The translations under genes were made by a program, and so were the position numbers. A stretch of 64,000 bases of DNA from Rhodococcus sp. UNC23MFCrub1.1 (GTDB taxonomy: Bacteria; Actinomycetota; Actinomycetes; Mycobacteriales; Mycobacteriaceae): contig NZ_JMLQ01000009.1 of the NCBI RefSeq assembly GCF_000686025.1, forward strand, positions 1-64,000. The letters are read 5' to 3'. A model generated the notes under the pieces. The model worked only from the letters and a program-made list of their open reading frames with translations. It made no database searches and was not told the origin of the DNA. Below, one piece after another: positions 33,500 to 42,296 of this stretch (the stretch's first letter is position 1; each line of letters opens with the position of its first letter).

Positions 33500-35662
33500 T
33501 CAGGACAGGCCCGCGGCGTCCATCCCGCGCAGCTCCTTCTTGAGGTCCTGGATCTCGTCGCGCAGACGGCCTGCCAGCTCGAACTGAAGTTCGCGCGCCG
33601 CGTTCATCATCTGATCGGTGAGCTGCTTGACCAGGTCTGCCAGCTCGGCGCGCGGCATGGTCGAGACGTCGCGCCCCTCCACGACACCGCTGCTGCCGGC
33701 TCGTCCCGCCTCGCCGGGCGCCCGCCGGCCACGGCTCGCGTTGCGGCCCGATCCACCGATGTCCACGGTGGCCTCGGTGTCCTCCGCCTCCTCGTACACC
33801 TGGTCGAGGATGTCGGCGATCTTCTTGCGCAGCGGCTGCGGATCCACACCCATCTTCTCGTTGTAGGCGATCTGCTTGGCGCGGCGACGCTCGGTCTCCT
33901 CCATGGCGTACTGCATCGAGTCGGTGATCTTGTCGGCGTACATATGCACCTGGCCGGACACGTTTCGGGCCGCACGGCCGATCGTCTGCACCAGGCTGGT
34001 CCCGCTGCGCAGGAAGCCCTCCTTGTCGGCGTCCAGGATCGCGACGAGGGAGACCTCCGGGAGGTCCAGACCCTCACGGAGCAGGTTGATGCCGATGAGC
34101 ACGTCGTACTCGCCGAGCCGGAGCTGACGTAGCAGCTCGACGCGTCGGAGAGTGTCGATGTCGGAGTGCAGGTAGCGCACCCGGATACCGAGCTCGAGCA
34201 GGTAGTCGGTGAGATCCTCCGCCATCTTCTTGGTCAGCGTGGTGACCAGGATGCGCTCGTCCTTCTCGGTGCGCTGGCGGATCTCGTGCACGAGGTCGTC
34301 GATCTGGCCCTTTGTGGGCTTGACGACGATCTCGGGGTCGACCAGGCCGGTCGGGCGGATGACCTGCTCGACGACCTCACCGCCGCTCTGTCCCAGCTCG
34401 TACTTGCCGGGGGTGGCCGACAGGTACACCGTCTGCCCGATGCGCTGCGTGAACTCCTCCCACGTCAGGGGGCGATTGTCGGTGGCCGACGGCAGCCGGA
34501 AGCCGAACTCCACGAGGTTGCGCTTGCGCGACATGTCCCCCTCGTACATGGCACCGATCTGGGGCACCGTCACGTGGGACTCGTCGATGACGAGCAGGAA
34601 GTCGTCCGGGAAGTAGTCGATGAGTGTGGCCGGCGCCGTCCCGGCAGGTCGCCCGTCGATGTGGCGCGAGTAGTTCTCGATGCCGGAGCAGAAGCCGACC
34701 TGCTTGATCATCTCGAGGTCGTACTGCGTACGCATGCGCAACCGCTGGGCCTCGAGCAGCTTGCCCTTGCCCTCCAGATCGGCGAGCCGCTCCTCGAGCT
34801 CGGCCTCGATGTCCCGCACCGCACGCTCCATGCGCTCGGGCCCGGCGACGTAGTGGGTCGCCGGGAAGATGCGCACGCTGTCGACCTGGCGCACCACGTC
34901 GCCGGTGAGGGGGTGCAGGAAGTACAGCGCCTCGATCTCGTCACCGAAGAACTCGATACGGACGGCGAGTTCCTCGTAGGACGGGATGATCTCGACCGTG
35001 TCGCCGCGCACACGGAACGATCCGCGGGTGAACGCCATGTCGTTGCGGGTGTACTGCACGTCGACGAGCAGCCGGAGGAACTTGTCGCGCGGGACCTCCT
35101 GCCCCACCTCGAGATGCACCGACCGGTCCACGTAGGACTGCGGTGTGCCGAGACCGTAGATGCACGACACCGAGGCGACCACCACGACGTCGCGACGAGA
35201 CAGCAGATTCGCCGTCGCCGAGTGACGGAGCCGCTCGACGTCGTCGTTGACCGACGAGTCCTTCTCGATGTAGGTGTCGGTCTGGGCGATGTAGGCCTCG
35301 GGCTGGTAGTAGTCGTAGTACGAGACGAAGTACTCGACGGAGTTGTTGGGCAACATCTCTCGCAGTTCGTTGGCCAACTGCGCAGCCAACGTCTTGTTGG
35401 GCGCCATGAGCAACGTGGGCCGTTGCACCTGCTCGATCAACCACGCGGTGGTGGCCGACTTTCCGGTGCCGGTGGCGCCCAGGAGCACGATGTCCTTCTC
35501 GCCCGCCTGGACCCGCTTGGTCAGCTCCGCGATGGCCGTCGGCTGATCGCCCGCAGGGCTGTACTCGCTGACCACCTCGAAGGGACGATCGCTGCGCTCG
35601 ATGTCGCCCACGGGGCGGAACTCGGAGTGCGCCAGGACGGGTTGTTCAGCTGCAAAAGCCAT
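33500..35662 (-). CDS. uvrB: excinuclease ABC subunit B
   Basis: Helicase-like subunit that verifies damage and recruits UvrC. The 720-aa protein has Walker [12 protein letters not shown] near residue 62, the beta-hairpin region [27 protein letters not shown]-like IDESHVT, motif [11 protein letters not shown] and a C-terminal UVR motif ([24 protein letters not shown], about 670-705). Start ATG 35662: no Shine-Dalgarno sequence; TACTCT ends 6 nt upstream, so a leaderless mRNA is likely. It is divergent from the DNA ligase gene, and both have DNA-damage-type promoters. Confidence 0.98.
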   Translation of the reverse strand: MAFAAEQPVLAHSEFRPVGDIERSDRPFEVVSEYSPAGDQPTAIAELTKRVQAGEKDIVLLGATGTGKSATTAWLIEQVQRPTLLMAPNKTLAAQLANELREMLPNNSVEYFVSYYDYYQPEAYIAQTDTYIEKDSSVNDDVERLRHSATANLLSRRDVVVVASVSCIYGLGTPQSYVDRSVHLEVGQEVPRDKFLRLLVDVQYTRNDMAFTRGSFRVRGDTVEIIPSYEELAVRIEFFGDEIEALYFLHPLTGDVVRQVDSVRIFPATHYVAGPERMERAVRDIEAELEERLADLEGKGKLLEAQRLRMRTQYDLEMIKQVGFCSGIENYSRHIDGRPAGTAPATLIDYFPDDFLLVIDESHVTVPQIGAMYEGDMSRKRNLVEFGFRLPSATDNRPLTWEEFTQRIGQTVYLSATPGKYELGQSGGEVVEQVIRPTGLVDPEIVVKPTKGQIDDLVHEIRQRTEKDERILVTTLTKKMAEDLTDYLLELGIRVRYLHSDIDTLRRVELLRQLRLGEYDVLIGINLLREGLDLPEVSLVAILDADKEGFLRSGTSLVQTIGRAARNVSGQVHMYADKITDSMQYAMEETERRRAKQIAYNEKMGVDPQPLRKKIADILDQVYEEAEDTEATVDIGGSGRNASRGRRAPGEAGRAGSSGVVEGRDVSTMPRAELADLVKQLTDQMMNAARELQFELAGRLRDEIQDLKKELRGMDAAGLS

Positions 35663-35668
35663 ACCACC

Positions 35669-35691
35669 AGAGTAGGCCCGACCACCGACAC
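35669..35691 (-). promoter_or_regulatory. PafBC/RecA-NDp-type promoter of uvrB
   Basis: On the minus strand GTGTCGGTG (35691-35683), 8-nt spacer GTCGGGCC, TACTCT (35674-35669). All core positions of tTGTCRgtg-N8-TAnnnT match. The -10 ends 6 nt before the uvrB ATG, so transcription should start at or next to the A of the start codon. Confidence 0.82.
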
Positions 35692-35742
35692 AGTCGCCGT
35701 TCGGCGGGTCACACGACCCGGCCGCGGGTACACCGACCGTCG

Positions 35743-35765
35743 CTGTCGGACCTGCGCGTCACAAT
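35743..35765 (+). promoter_or_regulatory. PafBC/RecA-NDp-type promoter of the DNA ligase gene
   Basis: CTGTCGGAC (35743-35751), 8-nt spacer CTGCGCGT, CACAAT (35760-35765). The -35-like box equals that of uvrA exactly over nine bases; the -10 keeps A2 and T6. It ends 6 nt before the ATG at 35772, with no ribosome site. Confidence 0.7.
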
Positions 35766-35771
35766 GGGCCC

Positions 35772-37295
35772 ATGCTGCTCGCACGCGTCGTCGAGACCTC
35801 GGCCACGGTGGCCGCCACCCGGTCCCGCAAGGCCAAGGTCGTGGCGCTCGCCGCGCTGCTGTCCGAGTGCGCTCCCGAGGAGGTCGCCCTGGTGACGCTC
35901 TACGCGTCCGGCACTCTGCGTCAACGTCGTACCGGCCTGGGGTGGCGCAGCGTCGCCACTCTTCCCCCGGCCGCCGACGCACCGACACTGACGGTCGCCG
36001 CCGTCGACGCGGCGTTCGACGCCGTCTCGACGATGGCGGGTCCGGGATCGCAGGCAGCACGCGCGGCGGCGGTGTCCGCTCTGTTCGGCAGCGCCACCGA
36101 CACGGAACAGACCTGGCTGCGCGGCGTGGTCACCGGTGAGGTCCGTCAGGGTGCGCTCGACGCGCTGGTCCAGGAAGCCGTGGCGGCCGCGGCCGACGTC
36201 CCGCTCCCCGAGGTGCGCCGGGCCGCGATGCTGTCGGGATCCACGGTGACGGCCGCGACGGCCGCGTTCACCGGCGGGTCTGCGGCACTCGCGGAGCTGG
36301 GACTGACCGTGGGCCGAGCAGTGCTCCCCATGTTGGCCTCCAGCGCCCCCACCGTGGCCGAGGGTGTGGCGAAGGCGGCCGGTGGCGCCGCCGGCGCCGT
36401 GGCGCTCGACACCAAGCTGGACGGCATCCGTGTGCAGGTCCACCGTCGCGGTGAGGACGTCTCGGTCAGCACCCGCAGTCTCGACGACATCACCGCACGC
36501 CTGCCCGAGGTCGTCGAGTTCGTGCGCGCCCTGCCGCTCACCTCCGTGGTGCTCGACGGCGAGGCACTGGCCCTGGACGAACAGGGACGTCCGCGGGCCT
36601 TCCAGGAGACGGCGTCCCGCACGGCGCAGTCGACGGGTGTGGCCGTGACGCCCTTCTTCTTCGACATCCTGCACCTGGACGGTGAGGACCTGCTGGACCG
36701 TGCGCTGCACGAGCGGCTGGCCGTTCTCGACGCTCTGATCCCGGAGGGCAACCGTGTGCCGCGGCTGGTGACGGCCGACCTCGAGGCCGCGGACTCGTTC
36801 GCGGCGTCGGCGGTCGCGTCCGGTCACGAGGGTGTGGTCGTCAAGAACCTCGATGCGCCGTACGACGCGGGACGGCGCGGCGCCGCCTGGGTCAAGGTGA
36901 AGCCGGTGCACACGCTCGACCTGGTGGTGCTCGCAGTCGAGTGGGGATCCGGTCGCCGGTCCGGTCTGCTGTCCAACATCCACCTGGGCGCAGTGGATCC
37001 TGCCGGCGGGTTCGTGATGCTGGGCAAGACCTTCAAGGGCATGACCGACGAGATGCTCGCCTGGCAGACGGAGCGGTTCCTGGCTCTCGAGACGGGACGG
37101 ACCTCGCACGTGGTGCACGTGCGACCCGAGCAGGTCGTCGAGATCGCGGTCGACGGACTGCAGCGTTCCTCCCGCTATCCGGGCGGCATCGCACTCCGAT
37201 TCGCGCGCGTGGTCCGCTACCGCGACGACAAGGTGGCTGCGGACGCCGACACGCTCGACGGCGTGCGCAGCATGTTCGCGCCGCCCGCTCCGTGA
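35772..37295 (+). CDS. ligB: ATP-dependent DNA ligase (LigB-type)
   Basis: Seals nicks using ATP. The 507-aa protein has an N-terminal DNA-binding domain (1-190), the nucleotidyl-transfer motif TKLDGIR with the AMP-accepting Lys215, motif III-like VLDGEALAL, motif IV EGVVVKNLDAPY, motif V AAWVKVKP and a C-terminal OB domain. It resembles mycobacterial LigB (Rv3062), a non-essential ligase beside the NAD-dependent LigA. Its place beside uvrB, with a shared promoter type, suggests induction by DNA damage. Confidence 0.94.
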   Translation: MLLARVVETSATVAATRSRKAKVVALAALLSECAPEEVALVTLYASGTLRQRRTGLGWRSVATLPPAADAPTLTVAAVDAAFDAVSTMAGPGSQAARAAAVSALFGSATDTEQTWLRGVVTGEVRQGALDALVQEAVAAAADVPLPEVRRAAMLSGSTVTAATAAFTGGSAALAELGLTVGRAVLPMLASSAPTVAEGVAKAAGGAAGAVALDTKLDGIRVQVHRRGEDVSVSTRSLDDITARLPEVVEFVRALPLTSVVLDGEALALDEQGRPRAFQETASRTAQSTGVAVTPFFFDILHLDGEDLLDRALHERLAVLDALIPEGNRVPRLVTADLEAADSFAASAVASGHEGVVVKNLDAPYDAGRRGAAWVKVKPVHTLDLVVLAVEWGSGRRSGLLSNIHLGAVDPAGGFVMLGKTFKGMTDEMLAWQTERFLALETGRTSHVVHVRPEQVVEIAVDGLQRSSRYPGGIALRFARVVRYRDDKVAADADTLDGVRSMFAPPAP

Positions 37296-37318
37296 CGGTG
37301 CGCGGTACGGTGCGGACC

Positions 37319-37840
37319 ATGACGGGTCTGGCACACGTGCACCCACCGAAGGTCGAGGTGTTCGACGTCGCGGGACGCACCAACACCGATCCGAAAGGTG
37401 TCGTCCGCCCGGTCGACGTGTACGAGACGACCGACTGGGGGCTCTACATGGCCCGTCCGTCGGACCATCCGTCCTTCGACTACCTGGAGTCGTGGATCGT
37501 CCCCAGCCTGGGTATCCGCGCGTCGATCTTCCACTACCTGCCCACGCATGTCCGCGACCAGAATCACTACGTCGACATCGGCGAGTTCGTCCGCGACGGG
37601 AACGTGTGGCACTCGGTCGACCACTACCTCGACATCGTCGTCCGTACCGGCCGCGACGCCGAGCTCCTGGACGTCGACGAGTTGCTCGTCGCGCACAGCA
37701 CCGGGTTGCTCGACGCGCGGACGACGGAGGCCGCCATCCGTCGGGCGTCCGACGCCGTGGACGGAATCGCGGCGGCGAACCACGACGTCGACGGATGGCT
37801 CGCCGCTCTCGGCATGACGACCCACTGGGCGGATCGCTGA
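37319..37840 (+). CDS. DUF402 family protein
   Basis: A 173-aa protein of the DUF402 (FomD/Ntdp-like) family, whose studied members hydrolyse nucleoside diphosphates or nucleotidyl esters. The core runs through TDWGLYMARP, VPSLGIRASIFHY and HYVDIGEFVRDGNVWHSVDHYLDIVV, with acidic residues that would bind metal. The ATG at 37319 follows TACGGT by 7 nt (37306-37311) with no ribosome site: probably leaderless. It begins 23 nt after the ligase gene and converges on coaE. Confidence 0.85.
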   Translation: MTGLAHVHPPKVEVFDVAGRTNTDPKGVVRPVDVYETTDWGLYMARPSDHPSFDYLESWIVPSLGIRASIFHYLPTHVRDQNHYVDIGEFVRDGNVWHSVDHYLDIVVRTGRDAELLDVDELLVAHSTGLLDARTTEAAIRRASDAVDGIAAANHDVDGWLAALGMTTHWADR

Positions 37841-37847
37841 GGAGCGA

Positions 37848-39065
37848 TCAGTCGGCTTTCCACCCCGTCCGAGCCGCCCATTCCACGACCTCGGGATACA
37901 CAGTGTCGAAGTACGGCGCCTTCTCCCCCACGTACGCCTCGATGGCCTCCACGTACTCGCCGTGTTCCGCGGCTCGCGAGGCAGCACGGGTCTTCACGTC
38001 GAGGTACGCCTCCCGAGCGGCGGGGTCGGCGCGAAGCCGGTCTCGGAACATGAGCGCGAAGACCTGTCCCGGGTACCCGTCGACCCGGAGGTGGATGTTC
38101 ACCGGTCTGCCCGGGTCGGCTGCGCCGTGCAGACGCTTCTCCCACAGTGCAGGATCGGCTTCCCCCGGCACCGCCGACGGTTTCGGGTCGTCCGCCGTGA
38201 TGTGTTCGATGCGCGGAAAGGTGGCCGCCGTCAACGGATCGCGCAGTGCGTCCGCGGTGGCGAGATCCGCCACCGTCACCTGGATGTCGAGGACGTCCTT
38301 CGCCGGGAAGTCGGGAACCGCGGTGGATCCGATGTGGTCGATCCGTAGCGCTCGGTTGCCGCAGGAGAGGCGCACACGATCGATCACGCGCTGTGCCTCG
38401 GCGGGCCACATCGGGTCGGCCGGCACCACGCGGGGGGCGGTCCGGGCCACGGTCTCCGAGCGGAGGTTGGCCGCGAAGAGCTCGAGACGATCGGCCCAGA
38501 GTTCACGGACGGTGGCCTCCAACGCCTCCGGTGTCCCGGAGTTGTCGAGCCACACGTCGGCGGCGGCGCGGCGCTGCTCGTCCGTCGCCTGGGCTGCGAT
38601 GCGGGCGCGGGCGTCGTCCTCGTTCAGTCCACGCGAGGCCACCAGCCGTCGCACCCTCTCCTCCGCCTCGACGTGGACGACCACGACGAGGTGAAAGGCT
38701 GCGGCGGTGCGAGATTCGACGAGCAACGGGATGTCGTGCACCAGGACGCAGTCCGGCGGAGCGCTGTTCACGAGTTCGGTCGTGCGCTGCCCGATCAAGG
38801 GGTGCAGGATGCCGTTCAGAGCGAGGCGGGATTCCTCGTCCCCGAAGGCCTTGGCCGCCAACGCCGGTCGATTCAGGCTGCCGTCGTCAGCCAGGATGTC
38901 CCCGCCGAAGCGCTCGACGAGAGCGGCCAGTCCGGGCGTGCCCGGCTCCACGACCTCGCGCGCGATCTTGTCGGCGTCCACCACCACGGCGCCGAGGTCG
39001 GCGAGGGTGCGTGACACCGTCGACTTCCCCGCGCCCATTCCACCGGTCAATCCGATTCTCAACAC
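37848..39065 (-). CDS. coaE: dephospho-CoA kinase fused to GrpB/UPF0157 domain
   Basis: The N-terminal domain (1-200) makes CoA from dephospho-CoA, with P-loop LTGGMGAGKST at about 6-16 and LLVESRTAAAFHLVVVV. The C-terminal domain (about 215-400) is of the GrpB nucleotidyltransferase-like family, with RIDHIGSTAV and KDVLDIQV. The same fusion (about 405 aa) occurs in M. tuberculosis CoaE (Rv1631), where the extra domain helps folding. The start is GTG 39065 or the adjacent TTG 39062. CACACT ends 6 nt before the GTG, suggesting a leaderless mRNA. Confidence 0.95.
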   Translation of the reverse strand: MLRIGLTGGMGAGKSTVSRTLADLGAVVVDADKIAREVVEPGTPGLAALVERFGGDILADDGSLNRPALAAKAFGDEESRLALNGILHPLIGQRTTELVNSAPPDCVLVHDIPLLVESRTAAAFHLVVVVHVEAEERVRRLVASRGLNEDDARARIAAQATDEQRRAAADVWLDNSGTPEALEATVRELWADRLELFAANLRSETVARTAPRVVPADPMWPAEAQRVIDRVRLSCGNRALRIDHIGSTAVPDFPAKDVLDIQVTVADLATADALRDPLTAATFPRIEHITADDPKPSAVPGEADPALWEKRLHGAADPGRPVNIHLRVDGYPGQVFALMFRDRLRADPAAREAYLDVKTRAASRAAEHGEYVEAIEAYVGEKAPYFDTVYPEVVEWAARTGWKAD

Positions 39066-39234
39066 GCACCCAGTGTGGCCGAGTCCGGCGCGCAGCGCAT
39101 CAACACGCCGCGAATCACCAGTCTCAAATGCACCATGTTTCCCAACCTGTCGGTTATCTTCGAGGCGCACAACAGGCTTTCGTATTTTCTCCGGAAGGCT
39201 CCGCGAGACGGTACTCGACAGGTAAAGGACGGGC

Positions 39235-39465
39235 ATGAACACCATTGCGGGAGAGGGAGTCGGTCGGATGCAGTCCGGACGGCACCGCCTGGGCATGTCC
39301 GACGGCGTCCACTGCATCCTGATCCCTCAGGTCGCCGATGCGCTGGCGGAACATCGCCGCAACTGGTTCACCTCGCTCATCAGCCCTGCCCGCCACAGCT
39401 TCGCGTCCATGCGCAAGCGCGGCGTGCAGATGGGCACCGGCTGGAGTGCAGCCGCAGCGAGCTGA
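39235..39465 (+). CDS. small protein of unknown function
   Basis: A 76-aa protein, Arg- and His-rich with a single Cys, no signal peptide and no membrane segment. The N-terminal third (MNTIAGEGVGRMQSGRHRLG) looks flexible; the middle (CILIPQVADALAEHRRNW) could form a helix. The coding case is good: ATG 39235 has AAAGGA 5 nt upstream, codon use is GC3-rich, and two strong terminators follow. I do not recognise the family. It is divergent from coaE; the 170-nt gap between them holds both promoters. Confidence 0.65.
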   Translation: MNTIAGEGVGRMQSGRHRLGMSDGVHCILIPQVADALAEHRRNWFTSLISPARHSFASMRKRGVQMGTGWSAAAAS

Positions 39466-39482
39466 CCCACCGCACCACCGAC

Positions 39483-39531
39483 CACACGAGAGAAGGCCCG
39501 ATCCTGCGCGGATCGGGCCTTCTCTCGTGTG
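39483..39531. terminator. strong hairpin terminator, first of two
   Basis: A perfect 21-bp stem (39483-39503 with 39511-39531) and a 7-nt loop, 18 nt after the small gene's stop codon. Confidence 0.88.
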
Positions 39532-39557
39532 TGGAGCCGGTCGGGTGCCGGTGCCAC

Positions 39558-39604
39558 GAACGGGAGAAGCCCCGAACCTGTGCGGTTCGGGGCTTCTCTC
39601 GTTC
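39558..39604. terminator. strong hairpin terminator, second of two
   Basis: A 20-bp stem with one G-T pair (39558-39577 with 39585-39604) and a 7-nt loop. It is 26 nt from the first hairpin and 41 nt past the rpsA stop, so it probably ends rpsA on the minus strand. Both stems share AGAGAAG-type sequence and similar loops, as if duplicated. Confidence 0.88.
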
Positions 39605-39644
39605 AGCGGTCGATCAGCGGATCATGCTCCGCCGGGTCGGCGAA

Positions 39645-41123
39645 TCAGGCTCCGCCGGACAGCTTCTCGCGCAGAGCGGCGAGCTGAGCGTCACTGGCGA
39701 GCGATCCGCCGGTGGACTCGGGAGCTGCTGCCGCCGGTGCACCCTGTGCGGACGGGGTACCGGTCTCCGAGGAGTAGCCGGCCGCTGCGTTGGCAGCTTC
39801 CTGCGCCTCGTCGGCTGCGGTCTTCTCCATCTGCGCGGTGTGCATCTTGTGGCGACGCTCCGCCTCGGCGTAGCGGCCTTCCCACTCCTCGCGCTGCTTG
39901 TCGAAGCCCTCGAGCCATTCGTTGGTCTCGGGATCGAAGCCCTCGGGGAAGACGTAGTTGCCCTGCTCGTCGTACGAGTCGGCCATGCCGTACTTGGACG
40001 GATCGAACTCGGCGCTGTAGTCCTCGTTGGCCTGCTTCAGCGACAGCGAGATGCGGCGACGCTCGAGGTCGATGTCGATGACCTTGACGAGCGCGTCGTC
40101 GCCCACGGTGACGACCTGGTCCGGGACCTCCACGTGGCGCTCGGCCAGCTCGGAGATGTGGACCAGGCCCTCGATGCCCTCTTCGACGCGCACGAACGCA
40201 CCGAAGGGAACCAGCTTGGTGACCTTGCCCGGGACGATCTGACCGATCGCGTGGGTACGGGCGAACTGACGCCACGGGTCTTCCTGCGTCGCCTTGAGCG
40301 ACAGGGAGACACGTTCGCGGTCCAGGTCGACGTCGAGAACCTCGACCGTGACCTCGGTGCCGACCTCGACGACCTCGGACGGGTGGTCGATGTGCTTCCA
40401 GGACAGCTCGGACACGTGGACCAGGCCGTCGACTCCGCCGAGATCGACGAACGCGCCGAAGTTGACGATGGAGGACACGACGCCCTTGCGGACCTGGCCC
40501 TTCTGGAGCTGGTGCAGGAACTCGCTGCGCACCTCGGACTGCGTCTGCTCAAGCCATGCACGGCGCGAGAGGACGACGTTGTTGCGGTTCTTGTCGAGCT
40601 CGATGATCTTGGCCTCGATCTCCTTGCCGACGTACGGCTGGAGATCGCGGACACGACGCATCTCGACGAGCGACGCGGGAAGGAAGCCACGGAGACCGAT
40701 GTCGAGGATGAGTCCACCCTTGACGACCTCGATGACGGTGCCCTTGACGGCCTCGTCCTTCTCCTTGAGCTCCTCGATGGTGCCCCAGGCGCGCTCGTAC
40801 TGTGCGCGCTTCTTCGACAGGATCAGACGACCCTCTTTGTCCTCCTTGGTGAGGACGAGAGCTTCGACCTCATCGCCCACGGAGACGACCTCGTTGGGGT
40901 CGACGTCGTGCTTGATGGAGAGCTCGCGAGAGGGGATGACGCCTTCGGTCTTGTAACCGATGTCGAGCAGGACCTCGTCACGGTCGACCTTGACGATCGT
41001 GCCCTCGACGATGTCGCCATCGTTGAAGTACTTGATCGTCGCGTCGATCGCGGCGAGAAAATCCTCGGCGGAGCCGATGTCGTTGACGGCTACCTGCGGC
41101 GAGGTGACGGTGGATGAGGCCAT
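39645..41123 (-). CDS. rpsA: 30S ribosomal protein S1
   Basis: RNA-binding ribosomal protein needed for initiation on structured mRNAs. The 492-aa protein has four S1 domains (about 35-105, 120-190, 205-280, 290-365), each with GxV and VDLGG/FGAFV patterns, and a disordered C-terminal tail rich in Glu, Ala and Ser. Four domains is the actinobacterial form. The ATG at 41123 (MASSTVTSPQVAVNDIG) has GGAG about 10 nt upstream; the longer open frame is untranslated leader. Confidence 0.97.
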   Translation of the reverse strand: MASSTVTSPQVAVNDIGSAEDFLAAIDATIKYFNDGDIVEGTIVKVDRDEVLLDIGYKTEGVIPSRELSIKHDVDPNEVVSVGDEVEALVLTKEDKEGRLILSKKRAQYERAWGTIEELKEKDEAVKGTVIEVVKGGLILDIGLRGFLPASLVEMRRVRDLQPYVGKEIEAKIIELDKNRNNVVLSRRAWLEQTQSEVRSEFLHQLQKGQVRKGVVSSIVNFGAFVDLGGVDGLVHVSELSWKHIDHPSEVVEVGTEVTVEVLDVDLDRERVSLSLKATQEDPWRQFARTHAIGQIVPGKVTKLVPFGAFVRVEEGIEGLVHISELAERHVEVPDQVVTVGDDALVKVIDIDLERRRISLSLKQANEDYSAEFDPSKYGMADSYDEQGNYVFPEGFDPETNEWLEGFDKQREEWEGRYAEAERRHKMHTAQMEKTAADEAQEAANAAAGYSSETGTPSAQGAPAAAAPESTGGSLASDAQLAALREKLSGGA

Positions 41124-41330
41124 GTGGTGAGTTGCTCCGGACGGGTTGGGGTCGGTGGATGGATGTTCGGTCGGACAGACTCGTTCTTCCTGCGGACAGG
41201 ACACGCGTGCTGCCGTATCTTGAGCGCTGGGAGACGAGACACGACGCAGTCCCCCCGGACACGCCACGGACCCTCGCCGACGAGCGGGAGTCCGACCACG
41301 TGCACGCGAAGACAGACATTCGCGTATCGA

Positions 41331-41360
41331 AGACTACTCGGTGCCCCGCGCACCGAGCAA
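41331..41360 (-). promoter_or_regulatory. rpsA promoter with inverted repeat in the spacer
   Basis: On the minus strand TTGCTC (41360-41355) and TAGTCT (41336-41331) are 18 nt apart. A perfect 8-bp inverted repeat, CTCGGTGC and GCACCGAG with a 5-nt centre (41337-41357), fills the spacer and touches the -35. It looks like an operator for a dimeric regulator. It gives an rpsA leader of about 200 nt and lies just upstream of the divergent methyltransferase gene. Confidence 0.6.
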
Positions 41361-41380
41361 ACCCGGTTACCGTGTTGCGC

Positions 41381-42292
41381 GTGTCCACAGAAACCCCCGG
41401 CGATCTCGGTGTTCCGGCACGTCCGACCGGGTCCACGCCCGGCCACGCTCCCGCTGCCGACGCGGCCCCCGCGGAGCCGCTGCCCGGTCGCCGCCGCGTC
41501 GACTCCCGATCCTCCGAGCGGGCGTCCCGGTCCTGGTGGGACCAGGATTCCGACGAGTACCACCGCACCCACGGCGACTTCCTCGGCGTGACGAGCGAGG
41601 CCGGCGAGTTCGTGTGGTGCCCCGAGGGTCTGCACGAGGGCGACGTGCACCTGCTCGGTGACGTCGAGGGGCGCGACGTGCTCGAGATCGGATGCGGATC
41701 CGCGCCCTGCTCGCGCTGGTTGGCCAGTCACGGTGCCCGCGCGACGGGCCTCGACATCTCGGCCGGAATGCTGGCGCACGGCGCTGCGGCGATCGCGGCC
41801 CGCGAGGCATCGTCCCCCGGCAGTGCGTCACCCGCACTGATCCAGGCCTCCGCGGAGAACCTGCCGTTCGCCGACGCGTCCTTCGACGTGGTGTGCTCGG
41901 CCTTCGGCGCGATCCCGTTCGTCGCCGACTCCGCCGGAGTCATGCGTGAGGTCCGGCGCGTGTTGCGCCCCGGCGGACGGTGGGTGTTTTCGGTCAACCA
42001 CCCGATGCGGTGGATCTTCCCGGACGATCCGGGCCCGGCCGGGCTGACCGCCACCATCCCCTACTTCGACCGCACGCCGTACGCCGAGTTCGATCCCGAC
42101 GGCACCGCCACCTACGTCGAGCACCATCGCACGGTGGGCGACCGCGTTCGCGAGATCGTCGCCGCCGGGCTGACTCTGGTCGACATCGTCGAACCCGACT
42201 GGCCGGAGTGGCTCGATCGCGAGTGGGGTCAGTGGTCGCCGTTGCGTGGAGAGCTCTTCCCCGGCACCGCGATCTTCTGCTGCACCGCCTGA
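41381..42292 (+). CDS. SAM-dependent methyltransferase (class I)
   Basis: A 303-aa protein with an acidic/Pro-rich N-terminal 45 residues and a class I methyltransferase fold: motif I VLEIGCGSAPCSRWLA, then GLDISAGML, SFDVVCSAFGAIPF and LRPGGRWVFS. Small-molecule or lipid methylation is likely; the substrate is unknown. Two GTGs compete (41372 and 41381). I prefer 41381 because TACCGT (41368-41373) ends 7 nt upstream and there is no ribosome site. Divergent from rpsA. Confidence 0.88.
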   Translation: MSTETPGDLGVPARPTGSTPGHAPAADAAPAEPLPGRRRVDSRSSERASRSWWDQDSDEYHRTHGDFLGVTSEAGEFVWCPEGLHEGDVHLLGDVEGRDVLEIGCGSAPCSRWLASHGARATGLDISAGMLAHGAAAIAAREASSPGSASPALIQASAENLPFADASFDVVCSAFGAIPFVADSAGVMREVRRVLRPGGRWVFSVNHPMRWIFPDDPGPAGLTATIPYFDRTPYAEFDPDGTATYVEHHRTVGDRVREIVAAGLTLVDIVEPDWPEWLDREWGQWSPLRGELFPGTAIFCCTA

Positions 42293-42296
42293 CCTG

